Notes: a model not told the origin generated them from the sequence alone. A stretch of 64,000 bases of DNA from JACJVV01 sp964581515 (GCA_964581515.1 CAZOOV010000002.1:1-64000); one strand, 5' to 3'; counted from the stretch's first letter, positions 44,116 to 54,522 are shown. Program-made: numbers and translations.

Positions 44116-45948
44116 ATGAAGAAATCACAGGTTAATATATACCTTATAACTAGTATGTTAATAGTTCTTGTATTTATTGTAGCTATGCTTGTCTATTTCC
44201 AGAGCATGGATACAGTAGAGATTGCAGATGATAATCTAGAGTTTGATACAAATGCAAGAGAAGTGGAGACTGTAATCAGTGAATGCCTAAAGAAAGTTTC
44301 CATAGATGGGATTGAACTTATAGCAGCAAATGGAGGTTATATAAGCACACCATATATGGTTAGTGCAGGTCATACAAGCTATTGGTCAATTAATCATGCA
44401 AATGTACAACCTAGTCTTGGTGAGATAAAAAGTGAACTTAAAGGTTATGTTGAAACGCATCTAGAAAGATGCATGAATATGACAGCTTTTACACAGAGAG
44501 GAATCTCACTAAGCACTGGTACACCTGATGCAAACATAGTATTTGCAGAAGATGAAGTACAGATTGTTATGGATTATCCTGTTAAGATAATACAAGACAA
44601 GATGCAAAGAAGTATTCTCAAATTCTCAGCAGATCTTGAAATCAGAATGAGAAGAATATTTGAGATGGCTACACAAGTAAATAATATGCAATTAAAGGCA
44701 ACATTTAATCCTGCTGATCCTTTTGATGATGTTAATCAATATAATATGAATTTAAGTTATACAACTAATGGCACTGAGATTACATATTTTATCCAAGACC
44801 CACTTAGTACTGAACAAGGAGTGGTTCCAAAGTTTACATTTGCGACACTGAGAGGTAATTCTACACTTACAAGAACAATTCAATTGCAACCAATGTCATC
44901 TACACAACCAGTAATATTCCCTAATATTATATATTCAGCAGACCAGCAATTGCAGTTAATACTCATGCCAGGAGTATTGATAAGCCATGAAGGGCAAGAT
45001 GTTGATGAGATTACTGTAGAAGTGACTTATCCAAGTAGTGTAACAAGATATGATGTTCCAATGCATGAATTAGCAGATAATACATTGCTTTACGATGATA
45101 TAACATGGGAACTAAGTTATCCAATGTATAATCTTGAGCCAACAGGACTAAATTTTAGCTACCCGCAAAGACTGGCGCTTTATTATGCAGAAGGAACTTT
45201 TGAAGATGAGAATCGAATTGTAATATTATATGGTGATGGAAAAGGAAACTGGACACCTATCCCAAGTCAACCAATGCCAAATGATAATTATATATATACA
45301 GATATTGTAGGATTTTCTAATTATACTATATTTGAATGTTCAATGTTTACCACTAAAACAGTGAGCACTGAGAGTGAACTTGAACCAAGTGGAAGTTGCT
45401 ATGTTACTTTAGTTGTTATTATAATCATAGTAATTATATTGATAATTGTGACGTGGGGTGCTGCTGCTGCTGCATCAACTGCAATAACTGGTGCAGCTGG
45501 TTCTTTTGGAGGAGTCAGTGCTAGTTTAGGTACTACTGTTGGTTATGGTATGGCGGGATCAGCGTTTACAATAGGCACTTCAACAGTGGGAATTTCGGTA
45601 ATGACTAGTGCATTATTAATATCAGCAGGATTAGGAGTAGTAGGTGGTGCTATGATAAACGCTGAATTTGCATATGGTTCACCTGATATAGATACTATCG
45701 CATTTACTACAAATTGCAATCAGACATTAACATTTACAAAAACTGAAGATGATGATGCTAGTGGAACTTGTTACTACATGTTTCCTAATAGAGGCAGTAC
45801 AAGTATAACCACAGTTAGTGCTGGAGGGACGACAACTGCAGGGTATGGAGAAAGAGTAATTGTAAAATCATCTACGTCTAAATGTGGAGGGATGGGCCAA
45901 TACTTATGTGGAAAATGCTCAACTACATGTGGCACAAGTTATACATGA
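44116..45948 (+). CDS. Pilin-like-anchored surface protein
   Basis: 610 residues beginning MKKSQVNIY, then a membrane helix (about 8-30). The N-terminal ectodomain (about 45-130: ISECLKK, NGGYI, RCMNMT) is shared with the protein at 53392 and resembles that at 26105. A second hydrophobic helix near 428-447 is followed by Gly/Ala-rich hydrophobic segments and a Cys-rich tail (CGGMGQYLCGKCSTTC). This gives a two-ended membrane protein with a large extracellular middle. Its TGA overlaps the next ATG (ATGA). Confidence 0.7.
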   Translation: MKKSQVNIYLITSMLIVLVFIVAMLVYFQSMDTVEIADDNLEFDTNAREVETVISECLKKVSIDGIELIAANGGYISTPYMVSAGHTSYWSINHANVQPSLGEIKSELKGYVETHLERCMNMTAFTQRGISLSTGTPDANIVFAEDEVQIVMDYPVKIIQDKMQRSILKFSADLEIRMRRIFEMATQVNNMQLKATFNPADPFDDVNQYNMNLSYTTNGTEITYFIQDPLSTEQGVVPKFTFATLRGNSTLTRTIQLQPMSSTQPVIFPNIIYSADQQLQLILMPGVLISHEGQDVDEITVEVTYPSSVTRYDVPMHELADNTLLYDDITWELSYPMYNLEPTGLNFSYPQRLALYYAEGTFEDENRIVILYGDGKGNWTPIPSQPMPNDNYIYTDIVGFSNYTIFECSMFTTKTVSTESELEPSGSCYVTLVVIIIIVIILIIVTWGAAAAASTAITGAAGSFGGVSASLGTTVGYGMAGSAFTIGTSTVGISVMTSALLISAGLGVVGGAMINAEFAYGSPDIDTIAFTTNCNQTLTFTKTEDDDASGTCYYMFPNRGSTSITTVSAGGTTTAGYGERVIVKSSTSKCGGMGQYLCGKCSTTCGTSYT

Positions 45949-47369
45949 AATTCACTGATACTTTATTGGTAGGCCTCTTGGTCTTGCTTGTATTCTCTTT
46001 ATTCTACGTTAAAGACTCATATGACAACAATATTACTGGACATGCAATATCAGGTGGGAATGGATGCTGTCTTGATACATGCCAAGATGATGTAAGTACA
46101 AGCTGTTCTAATTTCATAAATGGACAAGCATGCAGAGAGCTTGAAGGATGCAATGTAGGCTGTTGTATAGACGATGAAGGGTATTGCTACAGCAATTACA
46201 TAATGGACAGATGTTCAAGCAAAGGATTTATGTTTATAGATACAGCCGAATGTGATTATGAATTCATGTGCACAAAAGGAGATACAGGTATGGTAAGCTA
46301 TCATGGCTATCCTAATGTTCTTGGAAGAGATAAGGGAATCACATTTGCAGATCCAATATCTGGAAAGAAAGGAGACAATTTCATGCTTTATGGTATAATG
46401 TTTCTTAATGACAGCTTACCTGATAATATGGAAGTAGAATTGTCTTGGAACAGTTCAGAAGGCATTGTTTCTCTTGAGAATGATGGAGGGCATGGAGACG
46501 TCCTAAAAGACGATAAGATATTTGCAAACATATGGGACTCATCACAAGTCAGGATAGAAGACCATATTGAATTAGTATATTATAAAACAATAATCAATGA
46601 TGTCACACAAATGAATGGTGGTACAGATGGATATATTATGATATCATCAAATGATTGCATACCTTTCATGAAACCATATAATAATCCAGATGATGCGCAA
46701 GACATTATATTTGTATCTGATTCTACTACCATTGATAGAGTAACATTACAAAGTTATGGATTTAGCATAGCTGCACAGACCATGATACTCACACAACAGA
46801 CTGGAGAAATATACAATTATTATACTGTCGACGGTGCAGACATAAATGGTGCAAAAGGGCAATGTCCATTTTATAATGAAAGCCAGGATTTTATCATATT
46901 CATAACAGATAGCGTCACTGAATGCGAAAATAGTTCAAACATGATAAAGATCAATCCTAGTTTCCAGTTCTATATAGATCAAATAAGTGGAACAAATGAA
47001 TCAATAATAAAAGATTTATGCAGTTATATATATGTACCAAGTGTTGTACAACAGGATTTAATTAACTTATATACTCCAGCTGATGTAACTGTAGAATTTC
47101 CGATGGATGGTATGACCATAACAAATAACACATTAAATGTCACATTCATAATAAATTCACAGAGAACTGATGATCCTACTTACAGTTATTCTGTATATTA
47201 TGATGTAAACACAGACGCAAATATAGTAGCGCAAGGAACTGCACAGAATCTTCAGAGAGTGACTGCCTCAATAAATCTAGTTGATGGCAATCATGACATA
47301 TGGGTTGAGGTATGGGATGAATATAATACAATAGGAAATTCTGATACTGTTACAATAAATATTAATTAG
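45945..47369 (+). CDS. Signal-anchored Cys-rich surface protein
   Basis: 474 residues from ATG 45945. N-terminal signal anchor (about 4-23), then NITGHAIS, a post-anchor motif often seen in secreted proteins of related archaea. Cys-rich domain (about 30-110) with GCCLDTC and GCCIDDEGYC, an unclassified middle region, and an Ig-like C-terminal domain (about 380-474). Translationally coupled to the pilin-like gene before it, which implies a joint surface complex. Confidence 0.75.
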   Translation: MKFTDTLLVGLLVLLVFSLFYVKDSYDNNITGHAISGGNGCCLDTCQDDVSTSCSNFINGQACRELEGCNVGCCIDDEGYCYSNYIMDRCSSKGFMFIDTAECDYEFMCTKGDTGMVSYHGYPNVLGRDKGITFADPISGKKGDNFMLYGIMFLNDSLPDNMEVELSWNSSEGIVSLENDGGHGDVLKDDKIFANIWDSSQVRIEDHIELVYYKTIINDVTQMNGGTDGYIMISSNDCIPFMKPYNNPDDAQDIIFVSDSTTIDRVTLQSYGFSIAAQTMILTQQTGEIYNYYTVDGADINGAKGQCPFYNESQDFIIFITDSVTECENSSNMIKINPSFQFYIDQISGTNESIIKDLCSYIYVPSVVQQDLINLYTPADVTVEFPMDGMTITNNTLNVTFIINSQRTDDPTYSYSVYYDVNTDANIVAQGTAQNLQRVTASINLVDGNHDIWVEVWDEYNTIGNSDTVTININ

Positions 47370-47380
47370 AAAAACAAAAG

Positions 47381-47392
47381 GTTTAAATAATT
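47381..47392 (+). promoter_or_regulatory. TATA box of the second MNT-HEPN operon
   Basis: GTTTAAATAATT centred 27 nt before the ATG at 47413. Confidence 0.65.
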
Positions 47393-47412
47393 GAACTGAT
47401 TAGTATAATAAA

Positions 47413-47949
47413 ATGAAACAATTAGTTCAATTCAATGAAATATTAGGAAATAAAAAGATAATTAAAATCATTTCTTTATTTCTTGATAATCCTTCTTTAG
47501 AAATAAACCAAAATGAGATAATCAAAAAGACAAAGATTGCAAAAGCAACAGCAGTAAAATGGTTAAGAAGGCTTTTTGAGAATGAATTTCTAAACATAAA
47601 AAAGATAGGAACAACAAATCTTTATAGTCTAAATAATAATAACCCAAAAATAAAACAAATAAAAACATTATTTATTATTTGGCTTCTTGATTCATTTAAT
47701 GTTGAGAATGAAACATTTTTATATGGTTCTTGTGCAAGAGGAGAGAATATAAAAGATAGTGATATAGATTTACTAATAATAGGAAATAAAAAAAGAAATG
47801 AAGTAATAGATTATATTGAAAAAATTTCGAAAAAGATTGGCAAAAGTATAAATATCCTTATCTTTTCTGAACTTGAATGGTCTATGATGGCAAAGAGAGA
47901 CAAACCTTTCTTTGAAAGAGTAGAGAAAGACAAGATTATGATAAGATGA
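47413..47949 (+). CDS. HTH-MNT nucleotidyltransferase (second module)
   Basis: 178 residues. Winged helix-turn-helix (about 30-75, IAKATAVKWLRRLF) and MNT domain with G105-S106 (YGSCARG) and D117/D119 (SDIDL), all intact. Expected to AMPylate and silence the HEPN partner, whose ATG overlaps its stop by 4 bp. It is only distantly similar to the MNT at 43265, so the two modules were probably acquired separately. Confidence 0.8.
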   Translation: MKQLVQFNEILGNKKIIKIISLFLDNPSLEINQNEIIKKTKIAKATAVKWLRRLFENEFLNIKKIGTTNLYSLNNNNPKIKQIKTLFIIWLLDSFNVENETFLYGSCARGENIKDSDIDLLIIGNKKRNEVIDYIEKISKKIGKSINILIFSELEWSMMAKRDKPFFERVEKDKIMIR

Positions 47950-48371
47950 ATATAAGTGAATGTATAAAAAAAGGATTTCTAAGAAAAACCGAATCTGATT
48001 CTGAACTTTCTAAAAAAGAGATGTATGAATCAACTTATGATTTAGAGAGAGCAAAAGATGCGTTTAAGAACAATGACTTTAAATGGTCAATTATTAAGTG
48101 TTACTATAGCATGTTTCATGCTGCAAAAGCCAATTTATTTCAATTAGGCTACATTGAGAAAAGACATATTGCTATAATTGTAGTATTAGAAGAACTAAAT
48201 AAACAAGGAAAATTAGAATCAAGATATGTTACTGCATTCAAAGGAGCTATATCAGCAAGAGAGCAAGCAGATTATCATTATTCATATTCCAAAGAAATCG
48301 CTGAATTTGAAATTAAGACTACAGAAGAATTCTTAAATACAATGATTAAATTACTAAAGAGATTAGAATGA
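47946..48371 (+). CDS. HEPN-domain protein, likely RNase toxin
   Basis: 141 residues. HEPN bundle with KCYYSMFHAAKANLF and an intact RX5H motif (REQADYH), the RNase site that is changed in the HEPN at 42796. It cleaves RNA in the family, usually blocking growth unless modified by the MNT partner. Its stop overlaps the ATG of the geranylgeranyl reductase gene by 4 bp, so the toxin and the lipid enzyme share one message. Confidence 0.8.
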   Translation: MNISECIKKGFLRKTESDSELSKKEMYESTYDLERAKDAFKNNDFKWSIIKCYYSMFHAAKANLFQLGYIEKRHIAIIVVLEELNKQGKLESRYVTAFKGAISAREQADYHYSYSKEIAEFEIKTTEEFLNTMIKLLKRLE

Positions 48372-49312
48372 AAAAAGTAATGATTATTGGGGGTAATTTA
48401 GCTGGACTTAACTGCGCGCTAAGTTTGGATTTGAAGAAGTATTCTGTAACTGTCATCGATAAAAGCAAGAATCCTGGGACTAAAGTGTGTGCAGCTGGTG
48501 TTAGTGCAAAGGGTGACAAATATATCCCTAAGAAGTTTCATATGCGAGATTTTAATAGGATGTTGATTAAACTTGGAAAACATAAAGTAGTGATAGACAG
48601 GAAGCATAGGATACTGCATACAATTGATAGGGAAGCGTATATTAAAGATCTTATTAAGAAATGTAAGAAGAAAGGGATTAAGATTGTTCTTGGTGAGAAT
48701 GTTAAAGTAAATGATATTAGCAAGAGTGATGTAAAAGGAATGCATTATGACATATTGATTGGTGCTGATGGATATAATTCTGTTGTTAGAAAGAAATTAG
48801 GACTTAAAAGCAAATATCATACAATAATAGAGGCTAAGACAAAGAAGGATTTCAAAGATATACAAGTAATAATCGATGGTTCTTTACTCGGTTATTTTTG
48901 GATATTTCCAAACAAAGGTTATACTTCTATAGGATGTGGAACTAAAGTTAGTGTATTTAAGCAGTGGTGCAAGAAGTTAAAGCTGGATTATTATGAACCA
49001 AAAGGCGCTAAACTACAATATAATTATTGCGGATATAAATTTGGCAATCAGTATTTGACTGGAGAGGCAGCAGGGTTTGCATCTGGGCTTACTGGAGAAG
49101 GGATATATTATGCTATTATTTCTGGGATTGCTCTTGCTGAAGAGCTCAATAGTGGTGTTAAAAGCAAAAGGTTGAAGAGGCTTGCGCGACAACTGGGAAA
49201 GCATACCATCTTCAAAGGAGTTTTGATATTCTTTTTATTCTTGATCCTAGGTCCATTTAGCTTTGGGCAAAGAATAATAAAAAAAATAACAGAAAAATTA
49301 AGCGTTAAGTAA
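48368..49312 (+). CDS. Geranylgeranyl reductase family flavoprotein
   Basis: 314 residues. N-terminal FAD motif IIGGNLAGLNCAL, a second dinucleotide motif LIGADGYNS and the C-terminal FAD loop GEAAGFASGLTGEG typical of digeranylgeranyl-glycerophospholipid reductases. It would saturate isoprenoid chains of archaeal ether lipids or related polyprenyls. It is shorter than most members (about 390) and ends in a hydrophobic, basic tail (about 275-314) that may hold it at the membrane. Third gene of the MNT-HEPN operon. Confidence 0.85.
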   Translation: MKKVMIIGGNLAGLNCALSLDLKKYSVTVIDKSKNPGTKVCAAGVSAKGDKYIPKKFHMRDFNRMLIKLGKHKVVIDRKHRILHTIDREAYIKDLIKKCKKKGIKIVLGENVKVNDISKSDVKGMHYDILIGADGYNSVVRKKLGLKSKYHTIIEAKTKKDFKDIQVIIDGSLLGYFWIFPNKGYTSIGCGTKVSVFKQWCKKLKLDYYEPKGAKLQYNYCGYKFGNQYLTGEAAGFASGLTGEGIYYAIISGIALAEELNSGVKSKRLKRLARQLGKHTIFKGVLIFFLFLILGPFSFGQRIIKKITEKLSVK

Positions 49313-49315
49313 GTT

Positions 49316-52300
49316 CTATGGTGAAGCTATTGGTACTGCCACAGCAACTGGAGGGACAATACCTACCAAATCTTCTACATTACTTTTGCTTGTTCCAAAG
49401 ACTGCATCAGTGTCCACAGTAGAGACAGTAGTTCCACTTGAACCTGCACTAAGTTTAACAACTTCTAGTGTTCCTCCATTATTCCTTGCATAATAAGTTG
49501 TATCCCCATATCCAAATGGAGTATACTCTGCAGGAACAGTTGTAGCTGGATTTCCCCCTGCTGCAGGAGTAGTTACTGTTGCACCCAATGATACTGTTCT
49601 AGTACCAAATTGTGTAACTGTAGAGACTGCTGGCTCGGCTGCTGCTGCTGATTGTGCTAAAGTACTGGTTAATCTTCTTGCTTCCTGAGTCTGCTCGACT
49701 GCATCACTAAGTGCAGTAACCTTACTAGCCATTTCAGTATTACTTGAATCAGTTGCCTGTTCTACTTCAGCCATAAGTTCAGTAACACCCATCTGTTGAC
49801 CTTTGACCTCAACAGTTGTAGTAAGGTCACCAGATTTTACAATAGTCTCCAATCCTGCAGTTGCTCTTGTAAGATCAACATTGCTTGTCACTCCGTCAGT
49901 GCTGCCATGTAATCCACTTAATGCTTCAGAGATACTTTCAGTACCATAAGCACCAGCAACAAGTGTCAACTGAGTATTCCCTACGCTTTCTTTTGCAGCA
50001 TCTCCTTTAGCAGTTAAACCTGAGACTGCATTATTTGCCCTATCATAAATAGACATTGTTTCTAAAAGAAGAGCTTGTTCAGCAGTGGCTTGTGCAGCAG
50101 GTGTATCCTTTTTTGCATCTTCAAATTCAGATTCTGCATCATTTGCTGCAATTCCTGCATTATTAATCTCTGTTGTTGTACGGAAATTCAATAATGCATC
50201 AATTGCATCTGTAGTAGCTTCTGTATTAGCATCTGATGGTTCTGCAGTCTGCTGTTCTCTTGCAAAGTTTACCTGCGAAGCATATAAGTTCAAATCTGCA
50301 CTTGCTTTTGCCTGAGCAGGATTTGTTGTTGCTTCTTGTTCTGATTCTAATGAATTAAGCTGAGCTCCTAGGGCTGCTATTTGTGCATCAATCCCTGCAT
50401 TCGCAGTTGCATGACCAGGTGTACTTGTACTTTGTTTTGTTCTTGTAAGTCTCTCAATCTCAGTTTTAGTAGAAGAGATTTGATTTTCTAAAGTGTCATA
50501 ATCCTGACTTCCTTGTGCTGTTTCATAATCATTCCTAGCAGTAAGAAGAGCATTCCAATTACCAGAACTTTTATCTGCAGCATAATCCTGCTGTGCTCCA
50601 AGATAAGTTATTTCAGCATCTGAGACTGCTTGTGATGCTTGAAGACTTGCTAATTCTGTCCTTTTTGCAGATAATGCTGTGTTATCTGGATCACTTAATT
50701 CTAAACTTGCAATTTCTGCTTCTAATCCTGCAACTTGTGCGTCTAATGCTGTTCTTGTTGTCTGCACACCTTCTAAAGTTTCTTCTGTTACTTCTTCAGC
50801 TGCTGCTGCTAATGATGCAGGAGTATTATCTGCAGGAATCTTAGGTGCTGCTGCCCCAGGTGTTTCTTCAACTAATGCTGCTTCTTCATCTGATACTATA
50901 CCATCTCCATCCTTGTCTGCTGCTGCTGCTGCTAATGCTGCATCTGCATCTTCAAGTGCATCTGCCTGTTCTTTTGCAGCTTCTACTGTAGCTGCTGGTC
51001 TTTTTGCTCCGAAGTTTTCAGCCGCATCATAGTAATCTCCTTGCCCATCCTGGAAGAAACCAAGGACTTCGCTTAAACCTTCATCATCTAGAGTCAATTG
51101 GCTGGATTTTAAATTAATACTTTTAGTACCATCTGAAAATTGAATATGGTCAATGGAAGATGAAGTTTCTCCCTCATCATCAACTCTATTGAAAATCCAT
51201 GCTCTTGCAGTTGAAGTATCTGTGTTCTGTATAGCTAATTCACGTGTATTAAATGAATCAGTTGTACCTAATTGACCTCCTTGACCAGTATCTTCAAGGT
51301 CAGATATTGAATTATATGCTGTCTCAAAATTAAGACTTGTTGCAATTGTACCATAATTATCTCCAGTTACTGCTTGACCTTTAGATGAACTAATAATTGG
51401 TTTGCCATCAGTTACACCTTGACTTACTGTTGTAGAATAAGTATTATCTCCAACATTATAATAGTAAGAAGTAGTCAATAAAGGAGTATCTGTTGTAACT
51501 CCTTGCATATCTCCTAAAATCATTGATCTTGTGACATCTTTTCCATTTGTAGTCTCAGCAACAAAATAATTCCCACTTGTATCTCCTACATTTCCAATTA
51601 ATATATCATTACCAAGTCCTCTGTTTGCAACTGTTCCTGCAATGAAAAGGCTTGCCTGTGTTTCAGAATTAATAACTACACCATCAATTTCTGTATTAAA
51701 AGTATTAGATGTTTCTGGTGGATCTAATAGAAGACCATAATCACGCAAGGTCTGAGCAGCTGCATCTGCATCAACACTTCCAAATCTCCAAAAACCTTCT
51801 CTAGATGTATCTCCTGTATCACTTGTCAATGCATCTACTGCATCAGTCACCTTTGAATTCATGCCTTCAAGTGAATAAATATCTGTTCGCCAGACCCCAT
51901 CTGCAGATGACCTTGTCACTGAATTAGTATCTTTCACTTCTCCAGCTGATTGAAGATGTTCTGCTGACCTAGCTGTTAGTGTTCCATCATCAGCATAATT
52001 TTTCATATATGTATCAGCAGTATATGATGTTGATAATCCACCTGCTGCGCTTTCACCATACCATGCACCAGAAGTTCCAACTATAAAATTCTTATCATCA
52101 TATGCAGCCATAAAACTAGCGTATTGAGTATTAGTCTTGAGATAATCACCTACATAATCATCTCTGATGATTGTTGCTGTCCCATCTGCACTTGTCCAAG
52201 CACCTGAATCTGTTTTTGCATAACCTGTTTGATGTCTTTGTCCTTCCTGAAAAGGATGTTCATAGCTAATCAGCTCACCTTTTACTTGGAAAAGATTATT

Positions 52301-53395
52301 ATCATTATCAAATGTTAAAGTTGCAGTATCTGAAGTTGTTACATCTACACCCTTAATACTATCACCAGCAATAACTATAGGTAAACTTGAGGTAGGAGTA
52401 TCTACTTCAACATTCTTTCCATCTAAGACTGTTATCTGAAAACCCTCTTCACTTATACCTTTAACATTACCTGTGCCTGTCGGAGAACCCACTTGAATTG
52501 TACCTGCACTTGAACCCTCAGCAACATCAATAGTATATGCATTAGCAGCATTTCTTGCTCCATTATATAATGTAACTTCACCTTGTATTCCCTGAAGTAT
52601 ATAACCTGTATCTGTTGCAGTTATAGTACCACTGTTTAAAGAACCTTGATCCATATCAAGTATAATTGTTTCACCATTAGGTACAGAAAGCTCAAAACTA
52701 CCAATATCACCATCTGTGCCTCTTGATAAAGTGAATTCAAGATCTGCTGTTGGGTCGAAGTCACATGCACCTGCATTTGCATCTTCTCTTGTAACAGCAC
52801 TACAGTAATCTTCTGCAAAACCATTGTAATTGCCTTGGTCTTTAGTGTACTTTCCACTTGTCAAAATAGTCTGTGCTAAAGAAGTCTCTTCAGCATTCCA
52901 TTTAGCAACTGTTCCAGTAGGATAAGCACCAGAATAATATGAGTCGATGACTTCAAAATTAATATTGTCCTTATTAAGATTATTAGATAAGTAATTTCTT
53001 GCAGTGGTTTTATCAGCTGAGCTTCCTGCCATACTTTGCATAACTTCTGCAATTTGTGTTGCACTCATATCATTATCTACACTCTCTAAAAGAGATTGAC
53101 TTATAGTGACGCTTCTGTCACCAACCATAGTAGTAAGCGCTTTTGATCTTTCAGATGCAGACATCGCATTCAAAACATCTTTGTTCTGCTTTGCTGTAGA
53201 AGGCGTTATTCTCTCAAACTGTGCTGCTGTAGGATTTTCTAGATTTGTAAACTGTTCTGCAGTATAAGAATCTTCAGATGTCTGTGTTACTCCTCCTGGC
53301 GCAGCTACCGCTACTGCAGCAGGTCCTTCTGAAGCATAACAAACCTGTAAAAGAATCACTAACAAAATCATCAATAGAGTTATTTGCCTTCTCAT
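49316..53395 (-). CDS. Very large secreted coiled-coil/beta protein
   Basis: 1359 residues. Signal peptide about 1-21 (core LLMILLVILL, end VCYA). N-terminal helical part with an NPTAAQFERI-type unit, a beta-rich Ser/Thr/Gly/Asp region (about 225-780) that looks like a beta-solenoid, one Ca-type loop DKDGDGIVSDEE (about 823), Ala/Glu-rich coiled coil (about 860-1230) and a beta C-terminus. It is poor in Lys and Cys, and alanine-rich unlike its neighbours. No enzyme motif is visible; probably a surface fibre or adhesin. Its ATG overlaps the stop of the pilin-like gene by 4 bp. Confidence 0.75.
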   Translation of the reverse strand: MRRQITLLMILLVILLQVCYASEGPAAVAVAAPGGVTQTSEDSYTAEQFTNLENPTAAQFERITPSTAKQNKDVLNAMSASERSKALTTMVGDRSVTISQSLLESVDNDMSATQIAEVMQSMAGSSADKTTARNYLSNNLNKDNINFEVIDSYYSGAYPTGTVAKWNAEETSLAQTILTSGKYTKDQGNYNGFAEDYCSAVTREDANAGACDFDPTADLEFTLSRGTDGDIGSFELSVPNGETIILDMDQGSLNSGTITATDTGYILQGIQGEVTLYNGARNAANAYTIDVAEGSSAGTIQVGSPTGTGNVKGISEEGFQITVLDGKNVEVDTPTSSLPIVIAGDSIKGVDVTTSDTATLTFDNDNNLFQVKGELISYEHPFQEGQRHQTGYAKTDSGAWTSADGTATIIRDDYVGDYLKTNTQYASFMAAYDDKNFIVGTSGAWYGESAAGGLSTSYTADTYMKNYADDGTLTARSAEHLQSAGEVKDTNSVTRSSADGVWRTDIYSLEGMNSKVTDAVDALTSDTGDTSREGFWRFGSVDADAAAQTLRDYGLLLDPPETSNTFNTEIDGVVINSETQASLFIAGTVANRGLGNDILIGNVGDTSGNYFVAETTNGKDVTRSMILGDMQGVTTDTPLLTTSYYYNVGDNTYSTTVSQGVTDGKPIISSSKGQAVTGDNYGTIATSLNFETAYNSISDLEDTGQGGQLGTTDSFNTRELAIQNTDTSTARAWIFNRVDDEGETSSSIDHIQFSDGTKSINLKSSQLTLDDEGLSEVLGFFQDGQGDYYDAAENFGAKRPAATVEAAKEQADALEDADAALAAAAADKDGDGIVSDEEAALVEETPGAAAPKIPADNTPASLAAAAEEVTEETLEGVQTTRTALDAQVAGLEAEIASLELSDPDNTALSAKRTELASLQASQAVSDAEITYLGAQQDYAADKSSGNWNALLTARNDYETAQGSQDYDTLENQISSTKTEIERLTRTKQSTSTPGHATANAGIDAQIAALGAQLNSLESEQEATTNPAQAKASADLNLYASQVNFAREQQTAEPSDANTEATTDAIDALLNFRTTTEINNAGIAANDAESEFEDAKKDTPAAQATAEQALLLETMSIYDRANNAVSGLTAKGDAAKESVGNTQLTLVAGAYGTESISEALSGLHGSTDGVTSNVDLTRATAGLETIVKSGDLTTTVEVKGQQMGVTELMAEVEQATDSSNTEMASKVTALSDAVEQTQEARRLTSTLAQSAAAAEPAVSTVTQFGTRTVSLGATVTTPAAGGNPATTVPAEYTPFGYGDTTYYARNNGGTLEVVKLSAGSSGTTVSTVDTDAVFGTSKSNVEDLVGIVPPVAVAVPIASP

Positions 53396-54387
53396 GATGT
53401 CACCTCTATTATAATAGTATCAGAATCTTTCTGCCCAAAACCATCGACAACAGATACAACGCCTTGATATAGGCCTGATTCTGTAGGAGTAAAATCAATC
53501 TCTCCCGTCACACGATCGATACTAGGTATATTAAATGATGTCAATGAGTAAGTAAGCTGATTAGCACCGAAATCATCAGTCGCATTATAATCAATATATA
53601 CTCTTTCACCAACATTTACTTTTATTATGCTAAGCTTATCCAAAATAGGTGGATAATTATCTAAAGGAGGCATTTCAATAGCAAATGTAAATTGATAAGC
53701 ACTTCCCTTGACAATACTTTCGTTATCAATAATACTATATGTTAGAGTCTCATTACCTTGATCATATACAATAACTAATATAGAATTATCTGGATCAACC
53801 TCTACAACTTCTTCACCATCACTTAAATCTGCAACTATTTTTCTTGCTTTATCAAGAATCATACCCATTCTTATGTCTTCAACAAGAGTAAACCTTCCTG
53901 TCTTCTTTTCTTTATTTCCACTGATAACTATTGCATCAACATCAATGCCTACAAAAATTGCATCATCCATTATAGAAACTTCAGATAAAGCTTTTTTCAC
54001 GTCAAGCTTATATTCCATGTTAGTATTTTGTATACATTTAGGAACTGCATTATCAAGATAGTTTCCCAGTTCAGATGCTATAAACTCATCAGATAAACTT
54101 ATGTCAATCCCATCTTTTAGCCAATAAGGTACTTTTGAAACAAACATATCATATGTATCTGCCATCAATGGAACATGAACATATCCTCCTTGGAACCCAA
54201 GTAGAAATAATCCATTATCTAATTCAACATCAATACAGTTTTGGATTAGAGTATCTATACTAATATCATCAAATCCTTTCTCTATCTCAACTTCATTTGG
54301 TGTAGCAGTCAATAATAAATAAAAAATAACAGTTATTACCAAAATTACTCCTAAAATTAGAAATATACTTGCCTGTGATTTTTTCAT
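53392..54387 (-). CDS. Pilin-like-anchored protein with cadherin-like domain
   Basis: 331 residues beginning MKKSQASIF; membrane helix about 8-26. The ectodomain (about 37-120) matches the protein at 44116 (IQNCIDV, GFQGGYVHVP, YWL, CIQN). The C-terminal domain (about 250-331) is of the He_PIG/cadherin-like Ig type (IDYNATDD, LTYSL, VTGEIDFTP, VVDGFG). The start at 54387 is supported by a TATA box 25 nt upstream; the ATG at 54396 is too close to it. Coupled to the 1359-residue protein, for which it may be the membrane anchor. Confidence 0.75.
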   Translation of the reverse strand: MKKSQASIFLILGVILVITVIFYLLLTATPNEVEIEKGFDDISIDTLIQNCIDVELDNGLFLLGFQGGYVHVPLMADTYDMFVSKVPYWLKDGIDISLSDEFIASELGNYLDNAVPKCIQNTNMEYKLDVKKALSEVSIMDDAIFVGIDVDAIVISGNKEKKTGRFTLVEDIRMGMILDKARKIVADLSDGEEVVEVDPDNSILVIVYDQGNETLTYSIIDNESIVKGSAYQFTFAIEMPPLDNYPPILDKLSIIKVNVGERVYIDYNATDDFGANQLTYSLTSFNIPSIDRVTGEIDFTPTESGLYQGVVSVVDGFGQKDSDTIIIEVTS

Positions 54388-54405
54388 AGCCATCATCCTT
54401 CTTAT

Positions 54406-54416
54406 CTTTAAAATAG
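54406..54416 (-). promoter_or_regulatory. TATA box of the pilin-like/giant protein operon
   Basis: CTATTTTAAAG centred 25 nt before ATG 54387; this decides between the two candidate starts. Confidence 0.65.
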
Positions 54417-54522
54417 ATATACTATACAGTTTCTCAGATTAATAGTATATAAATATTTCTATATCAGTATATAAATAGCTATATTCATTACTAGAAGATA
54501 ACTAGACTTAGATATTACAAAA

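Noticed and set aside
50679..51032. Ala/Ser-rich plus-strand frame inside the giant secreted protein
   Set aside because: Antisense of an Ala-rich coiled coil; composition explains the open frame.
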